Assembly: GCA_000827495.1 (NCBI GenBank)
Contig: KN817564.1
Span: forward strand, 62,001 to 126,000
Length of the DNA: 64,000 nt
Direction of reading: 5' to 3'
Origin: Hypholoma sublateritium FD-334 SS-4
Taxonomy: Eukaryota; Basidiomycota; Agaricomycetes; Agaricales; Strophariaceae
Shown here: positions 23,451 to 35,385 of the stretch, in pieces
Numbering within the stretch: the first letter of the stretch is position 1
Layout: every line of letters begins with the position of its first letter
The notes under the pieces: model-generated
What the model was told of the DNA's origin: nothing
Database searches by the model: none
What the model saw: the letters and a program-made list of their open reading frames with translations, nothing else
Position numbers and translations under genes: made by a program

Positions 23451-25398
23451 CTAGAGATCCTCGTCCACATAGTTCGCCATGGGGTCTTCCGTCATGCGTC
23501 GAGACATACGATAGGCCTCTGAAATATTGATCAGCAAAGGAGAAAACAAAGAGGGATGGTGCGTACCCAGTTCCTCTTCTGTTACTTCATGGCTCCCACT
23601 TTCCAGACTACTCTTCACCTTCTTGCTTGACCGGTCTTCATCATCCTTGCCGCCCCTCGCTTTGCGTTTTTTCTCTTCGGATACCGCCTGCGCTAATCGA
23701 TTCTGGTCGAGTTTCACATCGCCTTCGCCAATCCGTTTCTTGGAATAGTTTTGGTCGATCTTCTCTGTCCGTGCTTCTCGACTTTCGCTGGCGGTCTTGT
23801 CAATTTGAGCTGCGGGCGGTGGTGGCTCAAGGGTCGTGTTGAGAAGGGTCTGAGCACTTGACGCCTCGGCGGCTTCAATTCCTGCCAAGCCAGCGCAGTA
23901 TGATAGGTGGAGAGTCGAATGGCAACATGCGTATCCCCATGATCCCGTGGCGGTGTCGTACCATGATCCCCAGACGCCGGTGTGATTGTTGACATAGACT
24001 AAGAAGCGTTAATCAATGTGTTTAAAATGAGGAACGAGAAGAACATTACCATCTTCGGGATACTTTGAACGCGCTTTCGCTTTCTCCCGCCCCCTAATGA
24101 CTTGACCTGTCCGAGAATATTCAACATAGTTCTCGGTTTGACCTTGTCGAAGTTCTCTTGGTGCTGAATCAAGGTATTCGGCGCCACCGTACTTTGCCAG
24201 AATACTGCTCTTTGTCGTATCCTTCAAATCCTCCTTCTTTTGCTTGAATTCGTAATGGAGTAGTTCTCCTTGTGTTGGATTGGCATTAAGATGCACATCG
24301 TTACCGCGTGCAGCGGCTTGCCACGCGAAGAGTTGAAGATCTTGGACATCTGGAGCTTCGCCAGAATAACGGAAGAAGTTGTCACCAGCGAATTTGGCCT
24401 GTATGGGATTGAGCGCTATGAAACCAATAAACAAATAGAGATACGCACATCCTCTGGGGCGACATTTCGTAATGGAGCATCGCGCATTGAACGAGTTTTG
24501 GGATCATAGTAGGCACTCTCGGGGTCCAGATTGATGAGGTACTTGGCTGTATCTTCACGGATACGCAGGTTGCGGACGGTGATACGAGTTTTTGCGTCCA
24601 GCTTTTGTCCAACGGCATCAGCAGCGTCGGCGTATTTGTCTTCATCTGCGTCCTCGTCCTCGCTCGAACCGAAGTCCGCGTCTGTCTTTTCTGCCTTGCT
24701 AGCCTTTGCAACCTTTCGCACGGCAGCCAAATCAGTTGTCGTTTGATTGTCAATTTCCTCCTCCCTCAGTTTCTGCCTCGCGGCTTCGATGGCGGCATAC
24801 TCGTCGTACACCCGTTTGTGCTCCGCTGGGTCGTATCCGTTCCACCTGTCTCTCTTCGCATCATATCCAGTGGCCACTTCTTGTATTACGTCGTCCGCTT
24901 CGATATTTTTGTTTGTGAACTTGGCCCCCTTCTTGCGCGGCCGGTCCAGACAATCTTGTTTCTTGTGGCTCATGGAACCGCAGTTTTCGCATGCTCCTTT
25001 GCGATACTTCTTCGCCGCGGGTCCTGCCTTGGCTCCCCGGTCGTACCAGTTATCAAGTTTGTTCGACGAGTCGTCATATTCCGGCCGCCGTTGATGGTTC
25101 AGCGAAGGGGCTCCTGTGTCAAGATACCACGGGGCTTGCGAGATATATTCTACATGTCGAAAGGTTATAAGAGGAATTTAAACAAGAGTACAATCATGAA
25201 AGAACGCACGGGGAATATGTGGATTGATAGGACGACCCTCTTCATCGAGGGCAGCCGGAGCGGTACCAGCTTTACGAGCAGCATCGAGATCCTTCTGACG
25301 GCGGAATTCCTCCCTGGATAACTTGCCTACAGCTGCATTGGGTGGTTAGAGCTGACTGAAAACGTTTAGCATGATAGCATACCTGATGATGAAGCCAT
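23451..25398 (-). CDS. SLU7: Pre-mRNA splicing factor SLU7
   Basis: A second-step splicing factor that helps choose the 3' splice site. The start ATG is at 25398-25396. After a five-residue first exon, the protein continues [20 protein letters not shown] and [17 protein letters not shown]. It then has a CCHC zinc knuckle ([20 protein letters not shown]) and [15 protein letters not shown]. The long conserved core includes [22 protein letters not shown] sequence, [20 protein letters not shown] and [20 protein letters not shown]. The tail ends [20 protein letters not shown], as in the family. A 48-nt-class intron just before EAYRM is a multiple of three and open, so it can be misread as coding. 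It diverges from DNA ligase I across 377 bp. Confidence 0.94.
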
Positions 25399-25775
25399 TA
25401 TAGAGAGGCCACCAGTAAGCTGGTGGAGAGTTGGTGGAGAGCGCAACACAGTCGCTGAATTCAGAATTTGGAGTTCATCTATTTGGCGCCGCTTGGCTGC
25501 GATTGGTTGAGCTGCTTTCCCAATATAACTCTCCTCAGGACCTCACTCTTGCCAACTAGTACTTGCCTCACTACCAGAATACTCAATAAAGTATCGAAAA
25601 TGACATTTGAATCTGCATGAAACTCTAGAAACACCAAGCATCTAGGCCGGCTACCTTTCTACAACCCGCTTCGCGAGCTCCTTCAAGGCTGTGGGTACGA
25701 TCCTACCGAAGTTTGCTGTCATCCGAGTCTGTCTTGAAAAACCACTTCAACCTCGGAGGACATACTATTGCAGCG
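25399..25775. promoter_or_regulatory. Divergent SLU7 / DNA ligase I promoter region
   Basis: A 377-bp shared upstream region. It contains an E2F-like TTTGGCGC at 25482-25489 and an inverted CCAAT box (ATTGG) about 15-20 bp later. These could serve S-phase expression of the ligase, but single short matches are weak evidence. The ligase start used here is the first ATG of the frame; a further upstream exon cannot be excluded. Confidence 0.35.
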
Positions 25776-28698
25776 ATGAAAAAAAGAGCGAGCTCCTCTA
25801 GTGTCTCGCCGATCAAGAACAAGCGTGTCAAGACTCAATCTGAGCAACCTCGAATTGATCATTTTTTCGGGTCTCCTTCGAAAGTGAAGGCTGGTGCCGC
25901 TAGCTCTGGAAGTCCACAGTTCATAGAAGGAAGTTCGAGCAGTAAGGGCGTGTCATCCAAAAATGCAAGCTCTCAAATGGAAGTTATCGACGTCGATGCT
26001 CTGGAATTGGATCAGACACCCCCACCTGCGTCCAATCCTCTCAAACAACGCGCCGAACTCGACGTTGAACCGCCCAAGTCCCTCGTTATAAGTAGCGCAG
26101 CGCATTCAGAAAATCGCCTGTTGTCGACCGATTTCCTGCCTCTTGATAGTGTGCCAATTGATTATGATCCCGATGCTCAGCCGTCGAACACGCCGTTAGC
26201 CCCGTATTCTCTCCTAACACACGCTCTAGTCAGCTTGTCGGAGACACGTTCGCGGATCGCAATCATTAATATTTTGACCAACCTTCTTCGAACAATAATT
26301 TCAAAGCATCCTTCATCTCTTTTGCCTGCTGTTTATCTTTTGTCGAATTCTTTAGGACCTCAATTCATTCCTATTGAACTCGGCCTAGGCTCGTCAATCA
26401 TCTCGCACTCCATTCAACAAATCTCTGGCCTGACGTCGGCCGCTTTGAAACGTATGTACAACACCAGTGGAGATCCGGGAGATGTTGCATTCGCTGCCAA
26501 ATCTAATGTTAGAACACTGATACCACACTCTCCCTTGACTGTGCCGTACGTGTACGAATCTCTGCTAAAAATTTCTCGGTGCAAGGGCCAAGGGGCTGGA
26601 AAGGCGAAGCAGAAAATCGTGGATAAGCTTTTGCTCGCCGCGTCTGGAGAGGAAGTCCGGTATCTTACCCGGACACTATGCCAAAATCTCCGGGTGGGAG
26701 CAGTTAGGACTTCAATCCTGACTGCATTGGCGAGGGCTTTTGTGTTGGCTACTCCAGGCCACAATACTGCAGTAGAGCCCAACATAGCTAAACCCCTGGA
26801 CACCGAAAATATCACAGAAGAATACAAAAAGGCTGAAGGACTCATCAAACAAGTTTATGTCAAGCATCCTAGCTACGACCAGATCATTCCTGCTCTACTC
26901 GAGAAAGGGCTCGACTCTCTGGCAGAAAGGGTCCCGCTCGCTGTAGGTAGGAACCTTCATAGGAAATTTAAATATGGCGTATGGCTCATAAGTTTGTGCT
27001 CAAGGCATACCTTTACTGCCTATGCTGGGATCTCCGACTCGGTCATTGGATGAAATATACGACCGGCTTAGGGACAACCAATTTTCAGCGGAGTTCAAGT
27101 ACGACGGACAAAGGGCGCAGATCCACGCGTCCCGAACTCCCAGTGGAATACCAGCAGTCAAAATATTCTCCCGTCACTTGGAGGACATGACATCCAAGGT
27201 AAGTTTTGGAGGCGCATTCGTATTCCTCGCCTTTCCTCATTTTTTTAAGTATCCAGATGTCATTGGGTTGCTTGAGCTTGTATTCGCCACTTCCGACAAT
27301 CTGTCCTCATTCATCCTGGATGCTGAAATAGTTGCAATTGACCCTACCACAGGAGAAATACAGCCTTTCCAGAAGTTAGCAGGTCGGGCAAGAAAGGATG
27401 TCAACATAAGAGATGTTCAAGTTGCTGTTTGCGTTTATGCATTTGATCTTATGTATCTTAACGAAAAGGTGAATCCAAAAATACCCATTTCTCCAAATTC
27501 ATCAAGTCTCAAATCTAGCTTAGCCATTACTAGAACGTACTTTTCGCGAGCGCAGGGATTTACTTCGTAGTACTTTCTCCCCTCGCAAAGCTCCGCAGGA
27601 AGACTCAAACTTGGCTTACTTCGACTTCGTTGAGAGTTGTGAAAGCGAAGAGGGTAAATCTTCCATTGAAGAATTTCTGCTAAAGGCCGTCGAACAACGA
27701 TGTGAAGGGCTGATGGTAAAGGTAAGCCACTCACTTATACGATATAAGCATTGAAGTAACGATATTTCTTGCAAGCTTCTTGATTCTGTACCGGCCGACG
27801 AAACATCTGCCAAACGTAACAGTCGGACAAAGTCACTCCCATCTACATACGAACCGGACGTCAGAACCTCGGGCTGGCTCAAGCTTAAGCGGGATTATAT
27901 CGACGGTATGAGTGATTCGCTTGATGTTATTCCGATTGGTGCATGGCATGGAAATGGGAGAAAAGCTCAGTGGTGGAGCCCAGTGCTCCTCGCTTTGTGG
28001 AATCCAGAGACGGGGCGTCCAGTTGCTCTGTGCAAATGCATGTCTGGTATGTTTATAATTATACACTCCACCACACGAACATATTTGGAACGTTACTTCG
28101 GTTTCTTATAGGCTTCTCTGATGTTTTCTATACGGTATGTCGTCAAGTTTGTTTCCAAAAAAATAGAAATTGTTAATCTACCAGGCAATGCGAGCGAAAT
28201 ACTCTCTGGATTCAGACTTTTGTTCCAAACAGCCTGTATGGGAATGCGATCTTGGAGGTGAGCTCTATAGTATTCTCAAGTTAAATATATTCTACAACCT
28301 CCCTCTCAAACAAGGCTTCAAACCCGATGTATATTTCAAACCACATGAAGTTTGGGAATTGAGAGGTGCAGAGTAAATCCAAATTCTACTATGTATGCGT
28401 GTGTATACATGCTGATGTTCTTCGTAGCATCACCGAAAGCCCTGTCTCCGTCGCTGCTCTGGGTATGGCTTCGTCCACCAGAGGTCTCAGCCTTCGATTT
28501 CCTCGATTCATCAGAGTCCGGGAAGATAAATCCATTGAAACCGCCAGCTCGCCGTCTTTCTTAGTTGATATCTGGAAAAACCAACAAGGAAAGAAAACAT
28601 CTTTAGGAGGTAAGGACGAAGGCGAGCTTTTGGATGCCGAGATAGAAGAATCCGATCTTGAACTCTCTGAATCTGATGATTTTGGTGGTGCTGATTAG
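25776..28698 (+). CDS. CDC9: ATP-dependent DNA ligase I
   Basis: Joins Okazaki fragments and completes excision repair in the nucleus. Near the N-terminus is a basic stretch (PIKNKRVK) and then a canonical PCNA-interacting box, QPRIDHFF (residues 24-31), as in eukaryotic ligase I. The DNA-binding domain is helical (ALVSLSETRSRIAIINILTN, LTRTLCQNLRVGAVRTSIL). The adenylation domain holds the active lysine in EFKYDGQRAQIH. Downstream motifs include FILDAEIVAIDPTTGEIQPF, FDLMYLNEK, RCEGLMVK and GWLKLKRDYIDGMSDSLDVI. The OB domain contains IGAWHGNGRKAQWWSPVLLA and LRFPRFIRVREDKSIETA. The tail is acidic. About six introns interrupt the second half. RNase H2B follows 275 bp later on the same strand. 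Confidence 0.94.
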
Positions 28699-28888
28699 AC
28701 TATATCTGTGCTAGTTTATAGATGAATAGTAACTTAAATATAATCACTGTGAACTGGATCCTTTTAGTTTGAGAACTTGAAGGAGACCTTGAGGAGACCA
28801 GCCATTTGCCAGCCATTGAAGAAATTGCGGAACGTGGCAAGGAGGGCCAAGGAACGGCAGTAAATGATCGCACAAATAGAGAACAACA

Positions 28889-28894
28889 ACGCGT
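28889..28894. promoter_or_regulatory. MluI cell-cycle-box-like element upstream of RNase H2B
   Basis: ACGCGT lies 79 bp before the RNase H2B start codon and merges into a GCGTCGCGTCGCGT run. ACGCGT is the core of the fungal MBF site that drives S-phase genes. The match is exact but only 6 bp, so occupancy is unproven. Confidence 0.35.
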
Positions 28895-28972
28895 CGCGTC
28901 GCGTGGTTGCACCCCATCACTTCCTTTCATATTCCATCCAAAACCCATTACACACTTCAAGTTATCCCAAAT

Positions 28973-30315
28973 ATGAATACTCACTTTTGCGTAATGCCAA
29001 TAGGTATACTGAAAATCCATCGCATCAGAGTTCACCGTTGAATACTAGTCTTAGACATCATACAATCCATATCTCAGCCGTTACAACTTGAAGAGAACTC
29101 TGTAAAGCCAAAGCTTTGGAATGAATCACGCATGCTGCGTCTTCCGCACCCTAGGACAGGTGAAAATATCCCTCATTTTTTAGCGAAATGAATTTTACCT
29201 TTTTCTACTAGGCCTCCCATCGCTGTTTCTACCGTCGGAATCAGAAAAAGCATCGACAGTATTGGAGATACAAGCAGTGGCTCCTCCAGATGAACGCTCA
29301 TGGATGACAGGAGAAGAAATCGTGGCTGGTGAGCGGTTAAATCAACCTTCTGAGAATGATATTCATTTCATGGCTTGCAGATGGCAGGTTACTTATAATG
29401 ACTCCCGTGGACCCTTCGTTTCTCTTACTCCCCATCCTGCAAGTTACTCAACCGGTGTGTACCTTTGGAATGATCCGCTGCTTGGCTCTCATCTCTCACA
29501 TATAGACCGACGAATCCCTTGCTCAATTCAAACCAGCAGATGATTTGTTCGACGAAGCCGCTGGGAAATTCGAACCTGCCAGCGAATCCGAGTCGGACAA
29601 AGCCTCGTCATCGAATAGTCAAGATATTCTTGAATTCTGCTCGCTTTCCTACGTTCGAAGATGTCTACGCCATGTATGTGAAACGAAAGGTGAATTTATA
29701 TCAAGCATGTCCCATATATGCTATTCTAATTCGTAGGTAGAAATAACGCCAGAACTCACTGTCTATCGATATTCGCAGAGCAAAGTTTTGGAATACATGC
29801 GTGCAAAAGTTGCTCATCTATCCACTTCCGAAAAATTTGCAGCATCGCAAACTGTGATCCGAAATCTAGCTAGGGATGGGTTAATGGAAGACGGAAAGGA
29901 GGAGCTCTTGTCTCGTGAGTTTAGATCTCTGCTTTTGTTTTCAATTCGTGGGCTAAGTATCTGCCCAGTCGGACGCTTACGCGCTGCTTGCGACATGATT
30001 TCGCAGTATCTGCCTTCAGTGACGCGCGATGCTTTGGTCAATTCTTACGAGTACGATGATATTCATCATTATTACCCTGCTGTGACTGACTTTCTGTCGG
30101 CAAGTTTTGCGATACTACAGACCCAGTTGAACATCAATAAAGAGGAGGCCATGGCGAATGCTGTTAGCTCAGCTTCTAAATTGCAGGCTAAAGGGCAAAA
30201 AGCTGTTCCTGATAAAAAGAGAAAAGCACCGAAACCCTCTTTCGGAGTGGAAAAATTGAAGAAGGCCAACACTACTGGGATGTCGAAGCTTTCAAGTTTC
30301 TTTAACAAAGCATAG
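28973..30315 (+). CDS. Ribonuclease H2 subunit B
   Basis: A non-catalytic subunit of RNase H2, the enzyme that removes ribonucleotides from DNA. The start ATG at 28973 encodes MNTHFCVMPI; the phase-1 donor at 29004 joins VLDIIQSISQPLQLEENS. Then comes the family block RMLRLPHPRTG with LPSLFLPSE. Other matches are EIQAVAPPDERSWMTGEEIV, FARFPTFEDVYAMYVKRKVE, and GRLRAACDMISQYLPSVTRD. An open, in-frame 54-nt intron lies before GRLRAA. The C-terminus is basic and ends MSKLSSFFNKA, a PIP-box-like motif where other RNase H2B proteins bind PCNA. Together with the neighbouring ligase I, two PCNA clients are adjacent. Confidence 0.85.
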
Positions 30316-30564
30316 ACTTTCTCCGTTGTATTGTTGTATGTAAACCATGTCCCGTGCTTGAACCTATCGTATACCTAAATTAATTTGTAGTAACAAGATT
30401 TTGATGGAGTCTCCTTCGAAGACCTGCCAGTGACTAAGCGATTCGCTCCTTCGTTTAACGTTCATGGTCTTCGCAACTACCATGCTCTCCGAGTCAAGTC
30501 CTCTATAAATCCGAACTTCTCGACGCTCCCTGTTCTCTTTTCTCAATTCGGCATTGTTTTCCCT

Positions 30565-33106
30565 ATGGCCTCGTTTTATCCAAAGCGATATGTTAACCGC
30601 GCTATTCAGACAGACTCTGACTATACTCAATTTCTTACTCAACCCCTGTCGCAAGGCGACACCTTGACGCCTATCGTATCTTTGTCTAGCTCTCTCGTCG
30701 AGCAGCAAGCAATTCAGCAGAAACCTACAGATATCCGCACGCAGCTCGGAGCTCAGGATGACGCATACACCCAGTCTCCAACGCCTGAAACTGCTGTCGA
30801 TGTTGCTGAAATGACTTCTCGCTCAGTTCCTAAGCAGCCTGGGATCGGCTCTGGACAGCCTTCTGGGCAAATCTCTTCAACGAAACGCTTAGCTTCTCTA
30901 CCAAACATAACAGACACTGGGGAAATCGCAGTGCGGTTGGAGAGACAAGCTAGGATTGTCTCGATGCCCGAACGCAACTGCGATGGTAAATTGCAACATA
31001 CTAGGGTTGGAGATGCAGATACATCTGGCTCTACCGACATCAGCTACTATTCGGCGGACTCTGGAAAGGGATGCACTAGGCAGGAGGTCGGAACTGAGCG
31101 CATATACCCTGTTGATCTACCTCAGACTCCTTCCCCGCCTTCTTCTCCGGAGTCTGTCATGATTATCGCTAATGAAAGCCAAGTTTCGGGATCATTTCTT
31201 CGTCGCTCTTGTACAGACGAAGATGGTACGTTCTTCTCCAGATTCATGTATAATACTGGGTATTATTTAAGCAAACGTTCTCAGGCTGGATCTCTTGGGC
31301 GAGTTCCCCTCCGCGCCCTATTCCAGCCCTCCACGGGCCACTTTCTCTTCCCTATGCTCGATGCCCATCGTAAGTACAATCTTGAACTTTAATGCAACAT
31401 TGATATACAAAGATCGCTACAGTGGCGCTGAAGGGACTCTTATCGAAGGCGACGATCTCTCAAGCCAGATATGGGGCCTAGGTATACAAGATGATGTACA
31501 AGGCCAGAATTCTCGGATGGCCAAAACGCCAGTGAATCAGGTTCTTCGTCAACATGGCGGTTCTCAGAGCCCCTCTAGTATACTGCGGAAACCCGTGAAT
31601 CATGATGAATTGGGTCAGGCTTCCTGTCAGCGCGGACGAGACACTGTCATAGATCTTTCGAAGCCCTTGACCTTCCGAAATCATGTCGACCTTTCGGGTG
31701 CTCCTCGCAACTACCCTTATGATCTGAATCGACAGCCTCAGGCTTTTGTTCCTGCAGCCGCTCGGAATATATTATCTGAAATACCAGCTCGAAGAAATTC
31801 TGATGGCCGCTGCCACAATGCTCCGGAAACTCGTAATACTCTGCATATCAAACCATCTGGGCATGCTTTGCGCGCAAACGAGTCATTCTCGTCTCCTCGA
31901 GGGCTGGGCTTAAATTGGAATGGAGGCTTCTCATCTTTTGAATCTGCGAATTCCGGACCTTCCTCCGGATTGAATCATCCTGACCCACGCAGTCGCCTGA
32001 ACACTGCCGCTCCAGTTTTTGTTCCTGGTCAGACGAACAGATCCAATATAACTTCCGGCACTGCGTATATGCACCCTGTGAACGGTTCTGGAAATCTGTC
32101 TCTTGCTGGACAACGGGATTCGCTCTCTAGGCCCAATTTTGTTGCACAACACAAGTCTCCACACACATATCACCCGCCTACTCCTAGTACTGCCTCTCCT
32201 CGCTGGCCTCCTGTATTTTTACAGTCGCACGAATATGATTCTAAGAACCCCCAAATTACAAGGTATGACCAGCAAAGTGCGATGCACCGCGCTCCAAAGG
32301 TTTATTCGCCACAACTGGATCTCGACGATTATGCGAAACGACTTCGTGTAATGATGGAGCAACTTCGGGGCGACAATAATAATTACAACATCCCTGAATC
32401 TATGCATGACACACCTCTTTCGCAAAAGAACGCAACCGCAACGCAAGTTCATCCTAGAGCGCCGGTCAGGCACGGCGTTGCATTGTACGAATATATTGAA
32501 GCAGCACATACACCTCTTGTCATCACCTCCACCGTCCACGAGCCGACTCTGGACCAAGAAATCGAACAGGTGGAAAACACGGACACTTTGCCATTTTCGT
32601 CAGAACGTCGCAGAAATTTATCGTATCAACACCCGAGATCTATTCCTTTGGCACGTCTCATACAACGCCGACTTTCGTCGGTCGTCGAAGAGGATACTGT
32701 ACGCGATAGTCTGTTGCCCTTATTGCGCAAGCGTGCGTCGGAGCTGCCTGCACAAGCATCCAATCGAGAACCTACATCCACACAGGGCATCGACGATAAG
32801 GGGAATGTACACGACGTGGGCCCTGAGATGAACATAGAATTGGCTGTCAGTGTGGAAGGCCCGCTGATGTACCCTGGGGGCGCGAGCGCCGTTGTGAACC
32901 TTCCAAAGCATACGACAACTGTTTATTCATCCGGCGGCCCTATGAAGAGTCACAAGTCCCCGAGAAATGATACCGGCAGTAGGAAAGAAAACGTGGGCGC
33001 AGCGAACACTTCCATCACCGAATTTGCGAACCAGGGCAAGCAGAAAATCAGACAGAAAAAGAGCGATACTGTTCCCCTTCGACAAGCTACAAACCCAACA
33101 TTGTAA
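30565..33106 (+). CDS. Large disordered protein (832 aa), unknown
   Basis: Two exons, 30565-31369 and 31413-33106, join in phase 1 to give 832 residues. The upstream open frame lacks an ATG, so the start is the ATG at 30565 (MASFYPKRYVNRAIQTDSDY). The protein is rich in Ser, Pro, Asn, Gln and Arg, with no membrane segment or signal peptide and no domain I recognise. A short hydrophobic, possibly structured, stretch sits at LGRVPLRALFQPSTGHFLF. Near the C-terminus there is a basic segment (KQKIRQKKSDTVPLRQ). The composition suggests a scaffold or regulator with many contacts. A possible intron at 31226-31285 would break frame, so I left that stretch as coding. Function unknown. Confidence 0.6.
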
Positions 33107-33496
33107 AAATACCACTCCTGTGAGTCTGCGACCGACTTCGCAATCTCTCCATCTTTTCACCCATAATTGTTGTACATCTTTCAACCATAAATAATGGCTC
33201 GAGCCTTCTCCGCACCACATGTTGAATTCCTTGTATGTTTGTGTCAAAATTGTGTAACCCTCCCTCTTTCTATCATACTTTGCCAGTCAATTGATGTATA
33301 AATATTCACAATAGTAAACCGATTTTGAATAAGTATGTTCACAAGTCAAGACAAATCTGACTCCCAGACGTTGCAGCAAAAGAGAGCCCGACGATTTTTA
33401 TAGCAAGAGCAGCGCGATTCCTCCCTATGGTGACGGCAACGGAATGGTCAACATAATTTATATTGAACTCAAGCAATCTCTATAATTGGCTGTGAT
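33107..33496. other. Intergenic between convergent genes
   Basis: Two facing 3' flanks, AT-rich near 33,290-33,340. No convincing open frame, RNA gene or repeat. Confidence 0.5.
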
Positions 33497-35385
33497 TTAT
33501 GCCTTCACGAATAAGTCGGTGAACTTGTCGACGGGCAGCTTAGACAGTGAAGCAGCGTCGGAGACAGCCTCCAAGATCCTGAAAATACTGTCAATGCACC
33601 GAACAGGGGGAGAACAAGACAAGACTCACTTCGCTTGGTGGGCTTCGTCGAAGTGATATGAGATATGCCTCTTGAACTTGTTGATGAGCAGAGGGGTGCC
33701 TTCAGCCCTGCGCCTTTTGTGGCCAACGGGGTACTCAATCTCGACCTCGTCGAGCACGGTGCCGTCGTTGAGGGTGACCAAGAGTGCGTTGCCGATGGAG
33801 CGCTTGGCGGGGTCGTGGTATTCGACGCTGAAGCGCTTCTCCTCGACGCAGTAGATCTTGGCGCGGAGCGCGTCGATGCGGGGGTCAGCAGCCGAAGCGT
33901 CGGTGCTGTGGAAAACATCAGTGTCGGACGTCTAAAACGGGGAGAAAAGAGAAGACGTACTAGCTCTCAGAGGTCAGCTCGCCAAAGATGAGCGGGTAGG
34001 CGACCATGTAGTTGATCGCGTGGTCGCGGTCGGCGAAGTTGTCGAGGGGGCCCTGCTTGTCGATGATGCGGATGGCAGCGTCCTGGGTGCGGATGCGCAC
34101 GCTCTTGATATCGTCGGTCGACTTCCCGAGCTCCTTGAGTTTGTTGTGCAGGATGTGGGCGGCCTCGACGGCGGTCTGCGCGTGGAACTCGGCGGGGAAG
34201 GAGATCTTGAAGAGGACGTTCTCCATGATGTACGATCCGTAGGGGATCTGGAACTCGAAGGGCTTGCCCTGAGGATATTGTGTGAGTGGGAGATATATTG
34301 CGGTGTTTCAATTGATTGTCTACCTTGAAGAGGACATCGTAGAAACCCCATGTCTTGGCGGTGAGGACAGAAGGGAGACCTTTCTCGCCCCGCTTTACCA
34401 TGAGCGCAAGGTTGACTGCACGCGAGCAGGCATCGCCAGCGGCCCACGCTTTGCGGGGCCCAGTGTTGGGAGCGTGTCGGTAAGTGCGGAGCGACTGACC
34501 ATCAACCCAGGCTTGGGAGACGGCATCGACGGTCTGGTCGCGGTTAAGGCCAAGGAGCTTGGACACAACGGCGGTGGAGGCGACCTTGACGAGGACGACG
34601 TGATCAAGGCCGACTCTGTTGAAGGAGTTAAGCAGCGCAAGTCCGCCCTGGATCTCGTGGGCCTTGATCATGGCCTCGAGGATGTCACGGACGGCCAAGG
34701 GCTGTCCTTGACGAGCCAGATGGTCCGCAACGGCCAGGATGGCACCTAGATTGTCAGATGGGTGACCCCCTACATTTAAGAAATGTTCAGCAGTTGTTGG
34801 AGCCCGCACAAGCGGTGCACGCACATTCGGCTGCCAGGAAGCAGTCGTTGAAATCGAGCCAGCGGATGGTCGCGCCAATGTTGAACGCACCGCGGACGGG
34901 GTCGAGCTGGTAATTGGTACCGGGTACCCGGGTACCTTCACGGAATGCTTGCATCAGAAAGGCGCGCGATAATGCACGCCAGAGGGCATACCGTTGGGCA
35001 CGATGGTCCCCTCGACAACTGGGCCGAGCTGCGCCGTGCAGTCGGGGAACCTCAGGGCCTCGAGTCCACACCCGACGGTGTCGATCAGGCAGAGCCGCGC
35101 GGTCTCAAACGCGAGCTCAGACTCGACCTTGTAGTTGTGCACATAGTCGGCGATGTCCTGGAGGACCTTGTCGGGCTCGGGCCTGAGGGTGGATTCGCCG
35201 CCGTGGCTAGAGGACATCGCGCGCAGAGAGGATGGTGAGCGTGCGGAGAAAGAAGCAACGGGCGACCGGGTAGCCGGCACGGTGGACCTGAGGGGCTGGG
35301 CGGCGGTGACGAGGGCGCGCAAGTTGCTGGAGAGGGCGCGACGACGAGCAGCTGGGAGACCGACACGCGTTGCGGTGGATAACAT
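33497..35385 (-). CDS. 2-methylcitrate dehydratase, mitochondrial (PrpD family)
   Basis: Dehydrates 2-methylcitrate to 2-methyl-cis-aconitate in the methylcitrate cycle, which clears propionyl-CoA. The N-terminus ([20 protein letters not shown]) is Arg/Ser-rich and looks like a mitochondrial presequence; an in-frame ATG 30 bp upstream at 35415 is an alternative. The PrpD core is clear: [132 protein letters not shown] and [20 protein letters not shown]. The C-terminal domain has [20 protein letters not shown]. Introns are short and frame-preserving. Related aconitase-type PrpD enzymes exist, but this combination is typical of the fungal dehydratase. Confidence 0.9.

Noticed and set aside
31226..31285. 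Possible intron inside the disordered orphan's first exon
   Set aside because: It has GT and AG ends but removing it shifts the frame relative to the second exon, whereas reading through keeps frame to the good donor at 31370.
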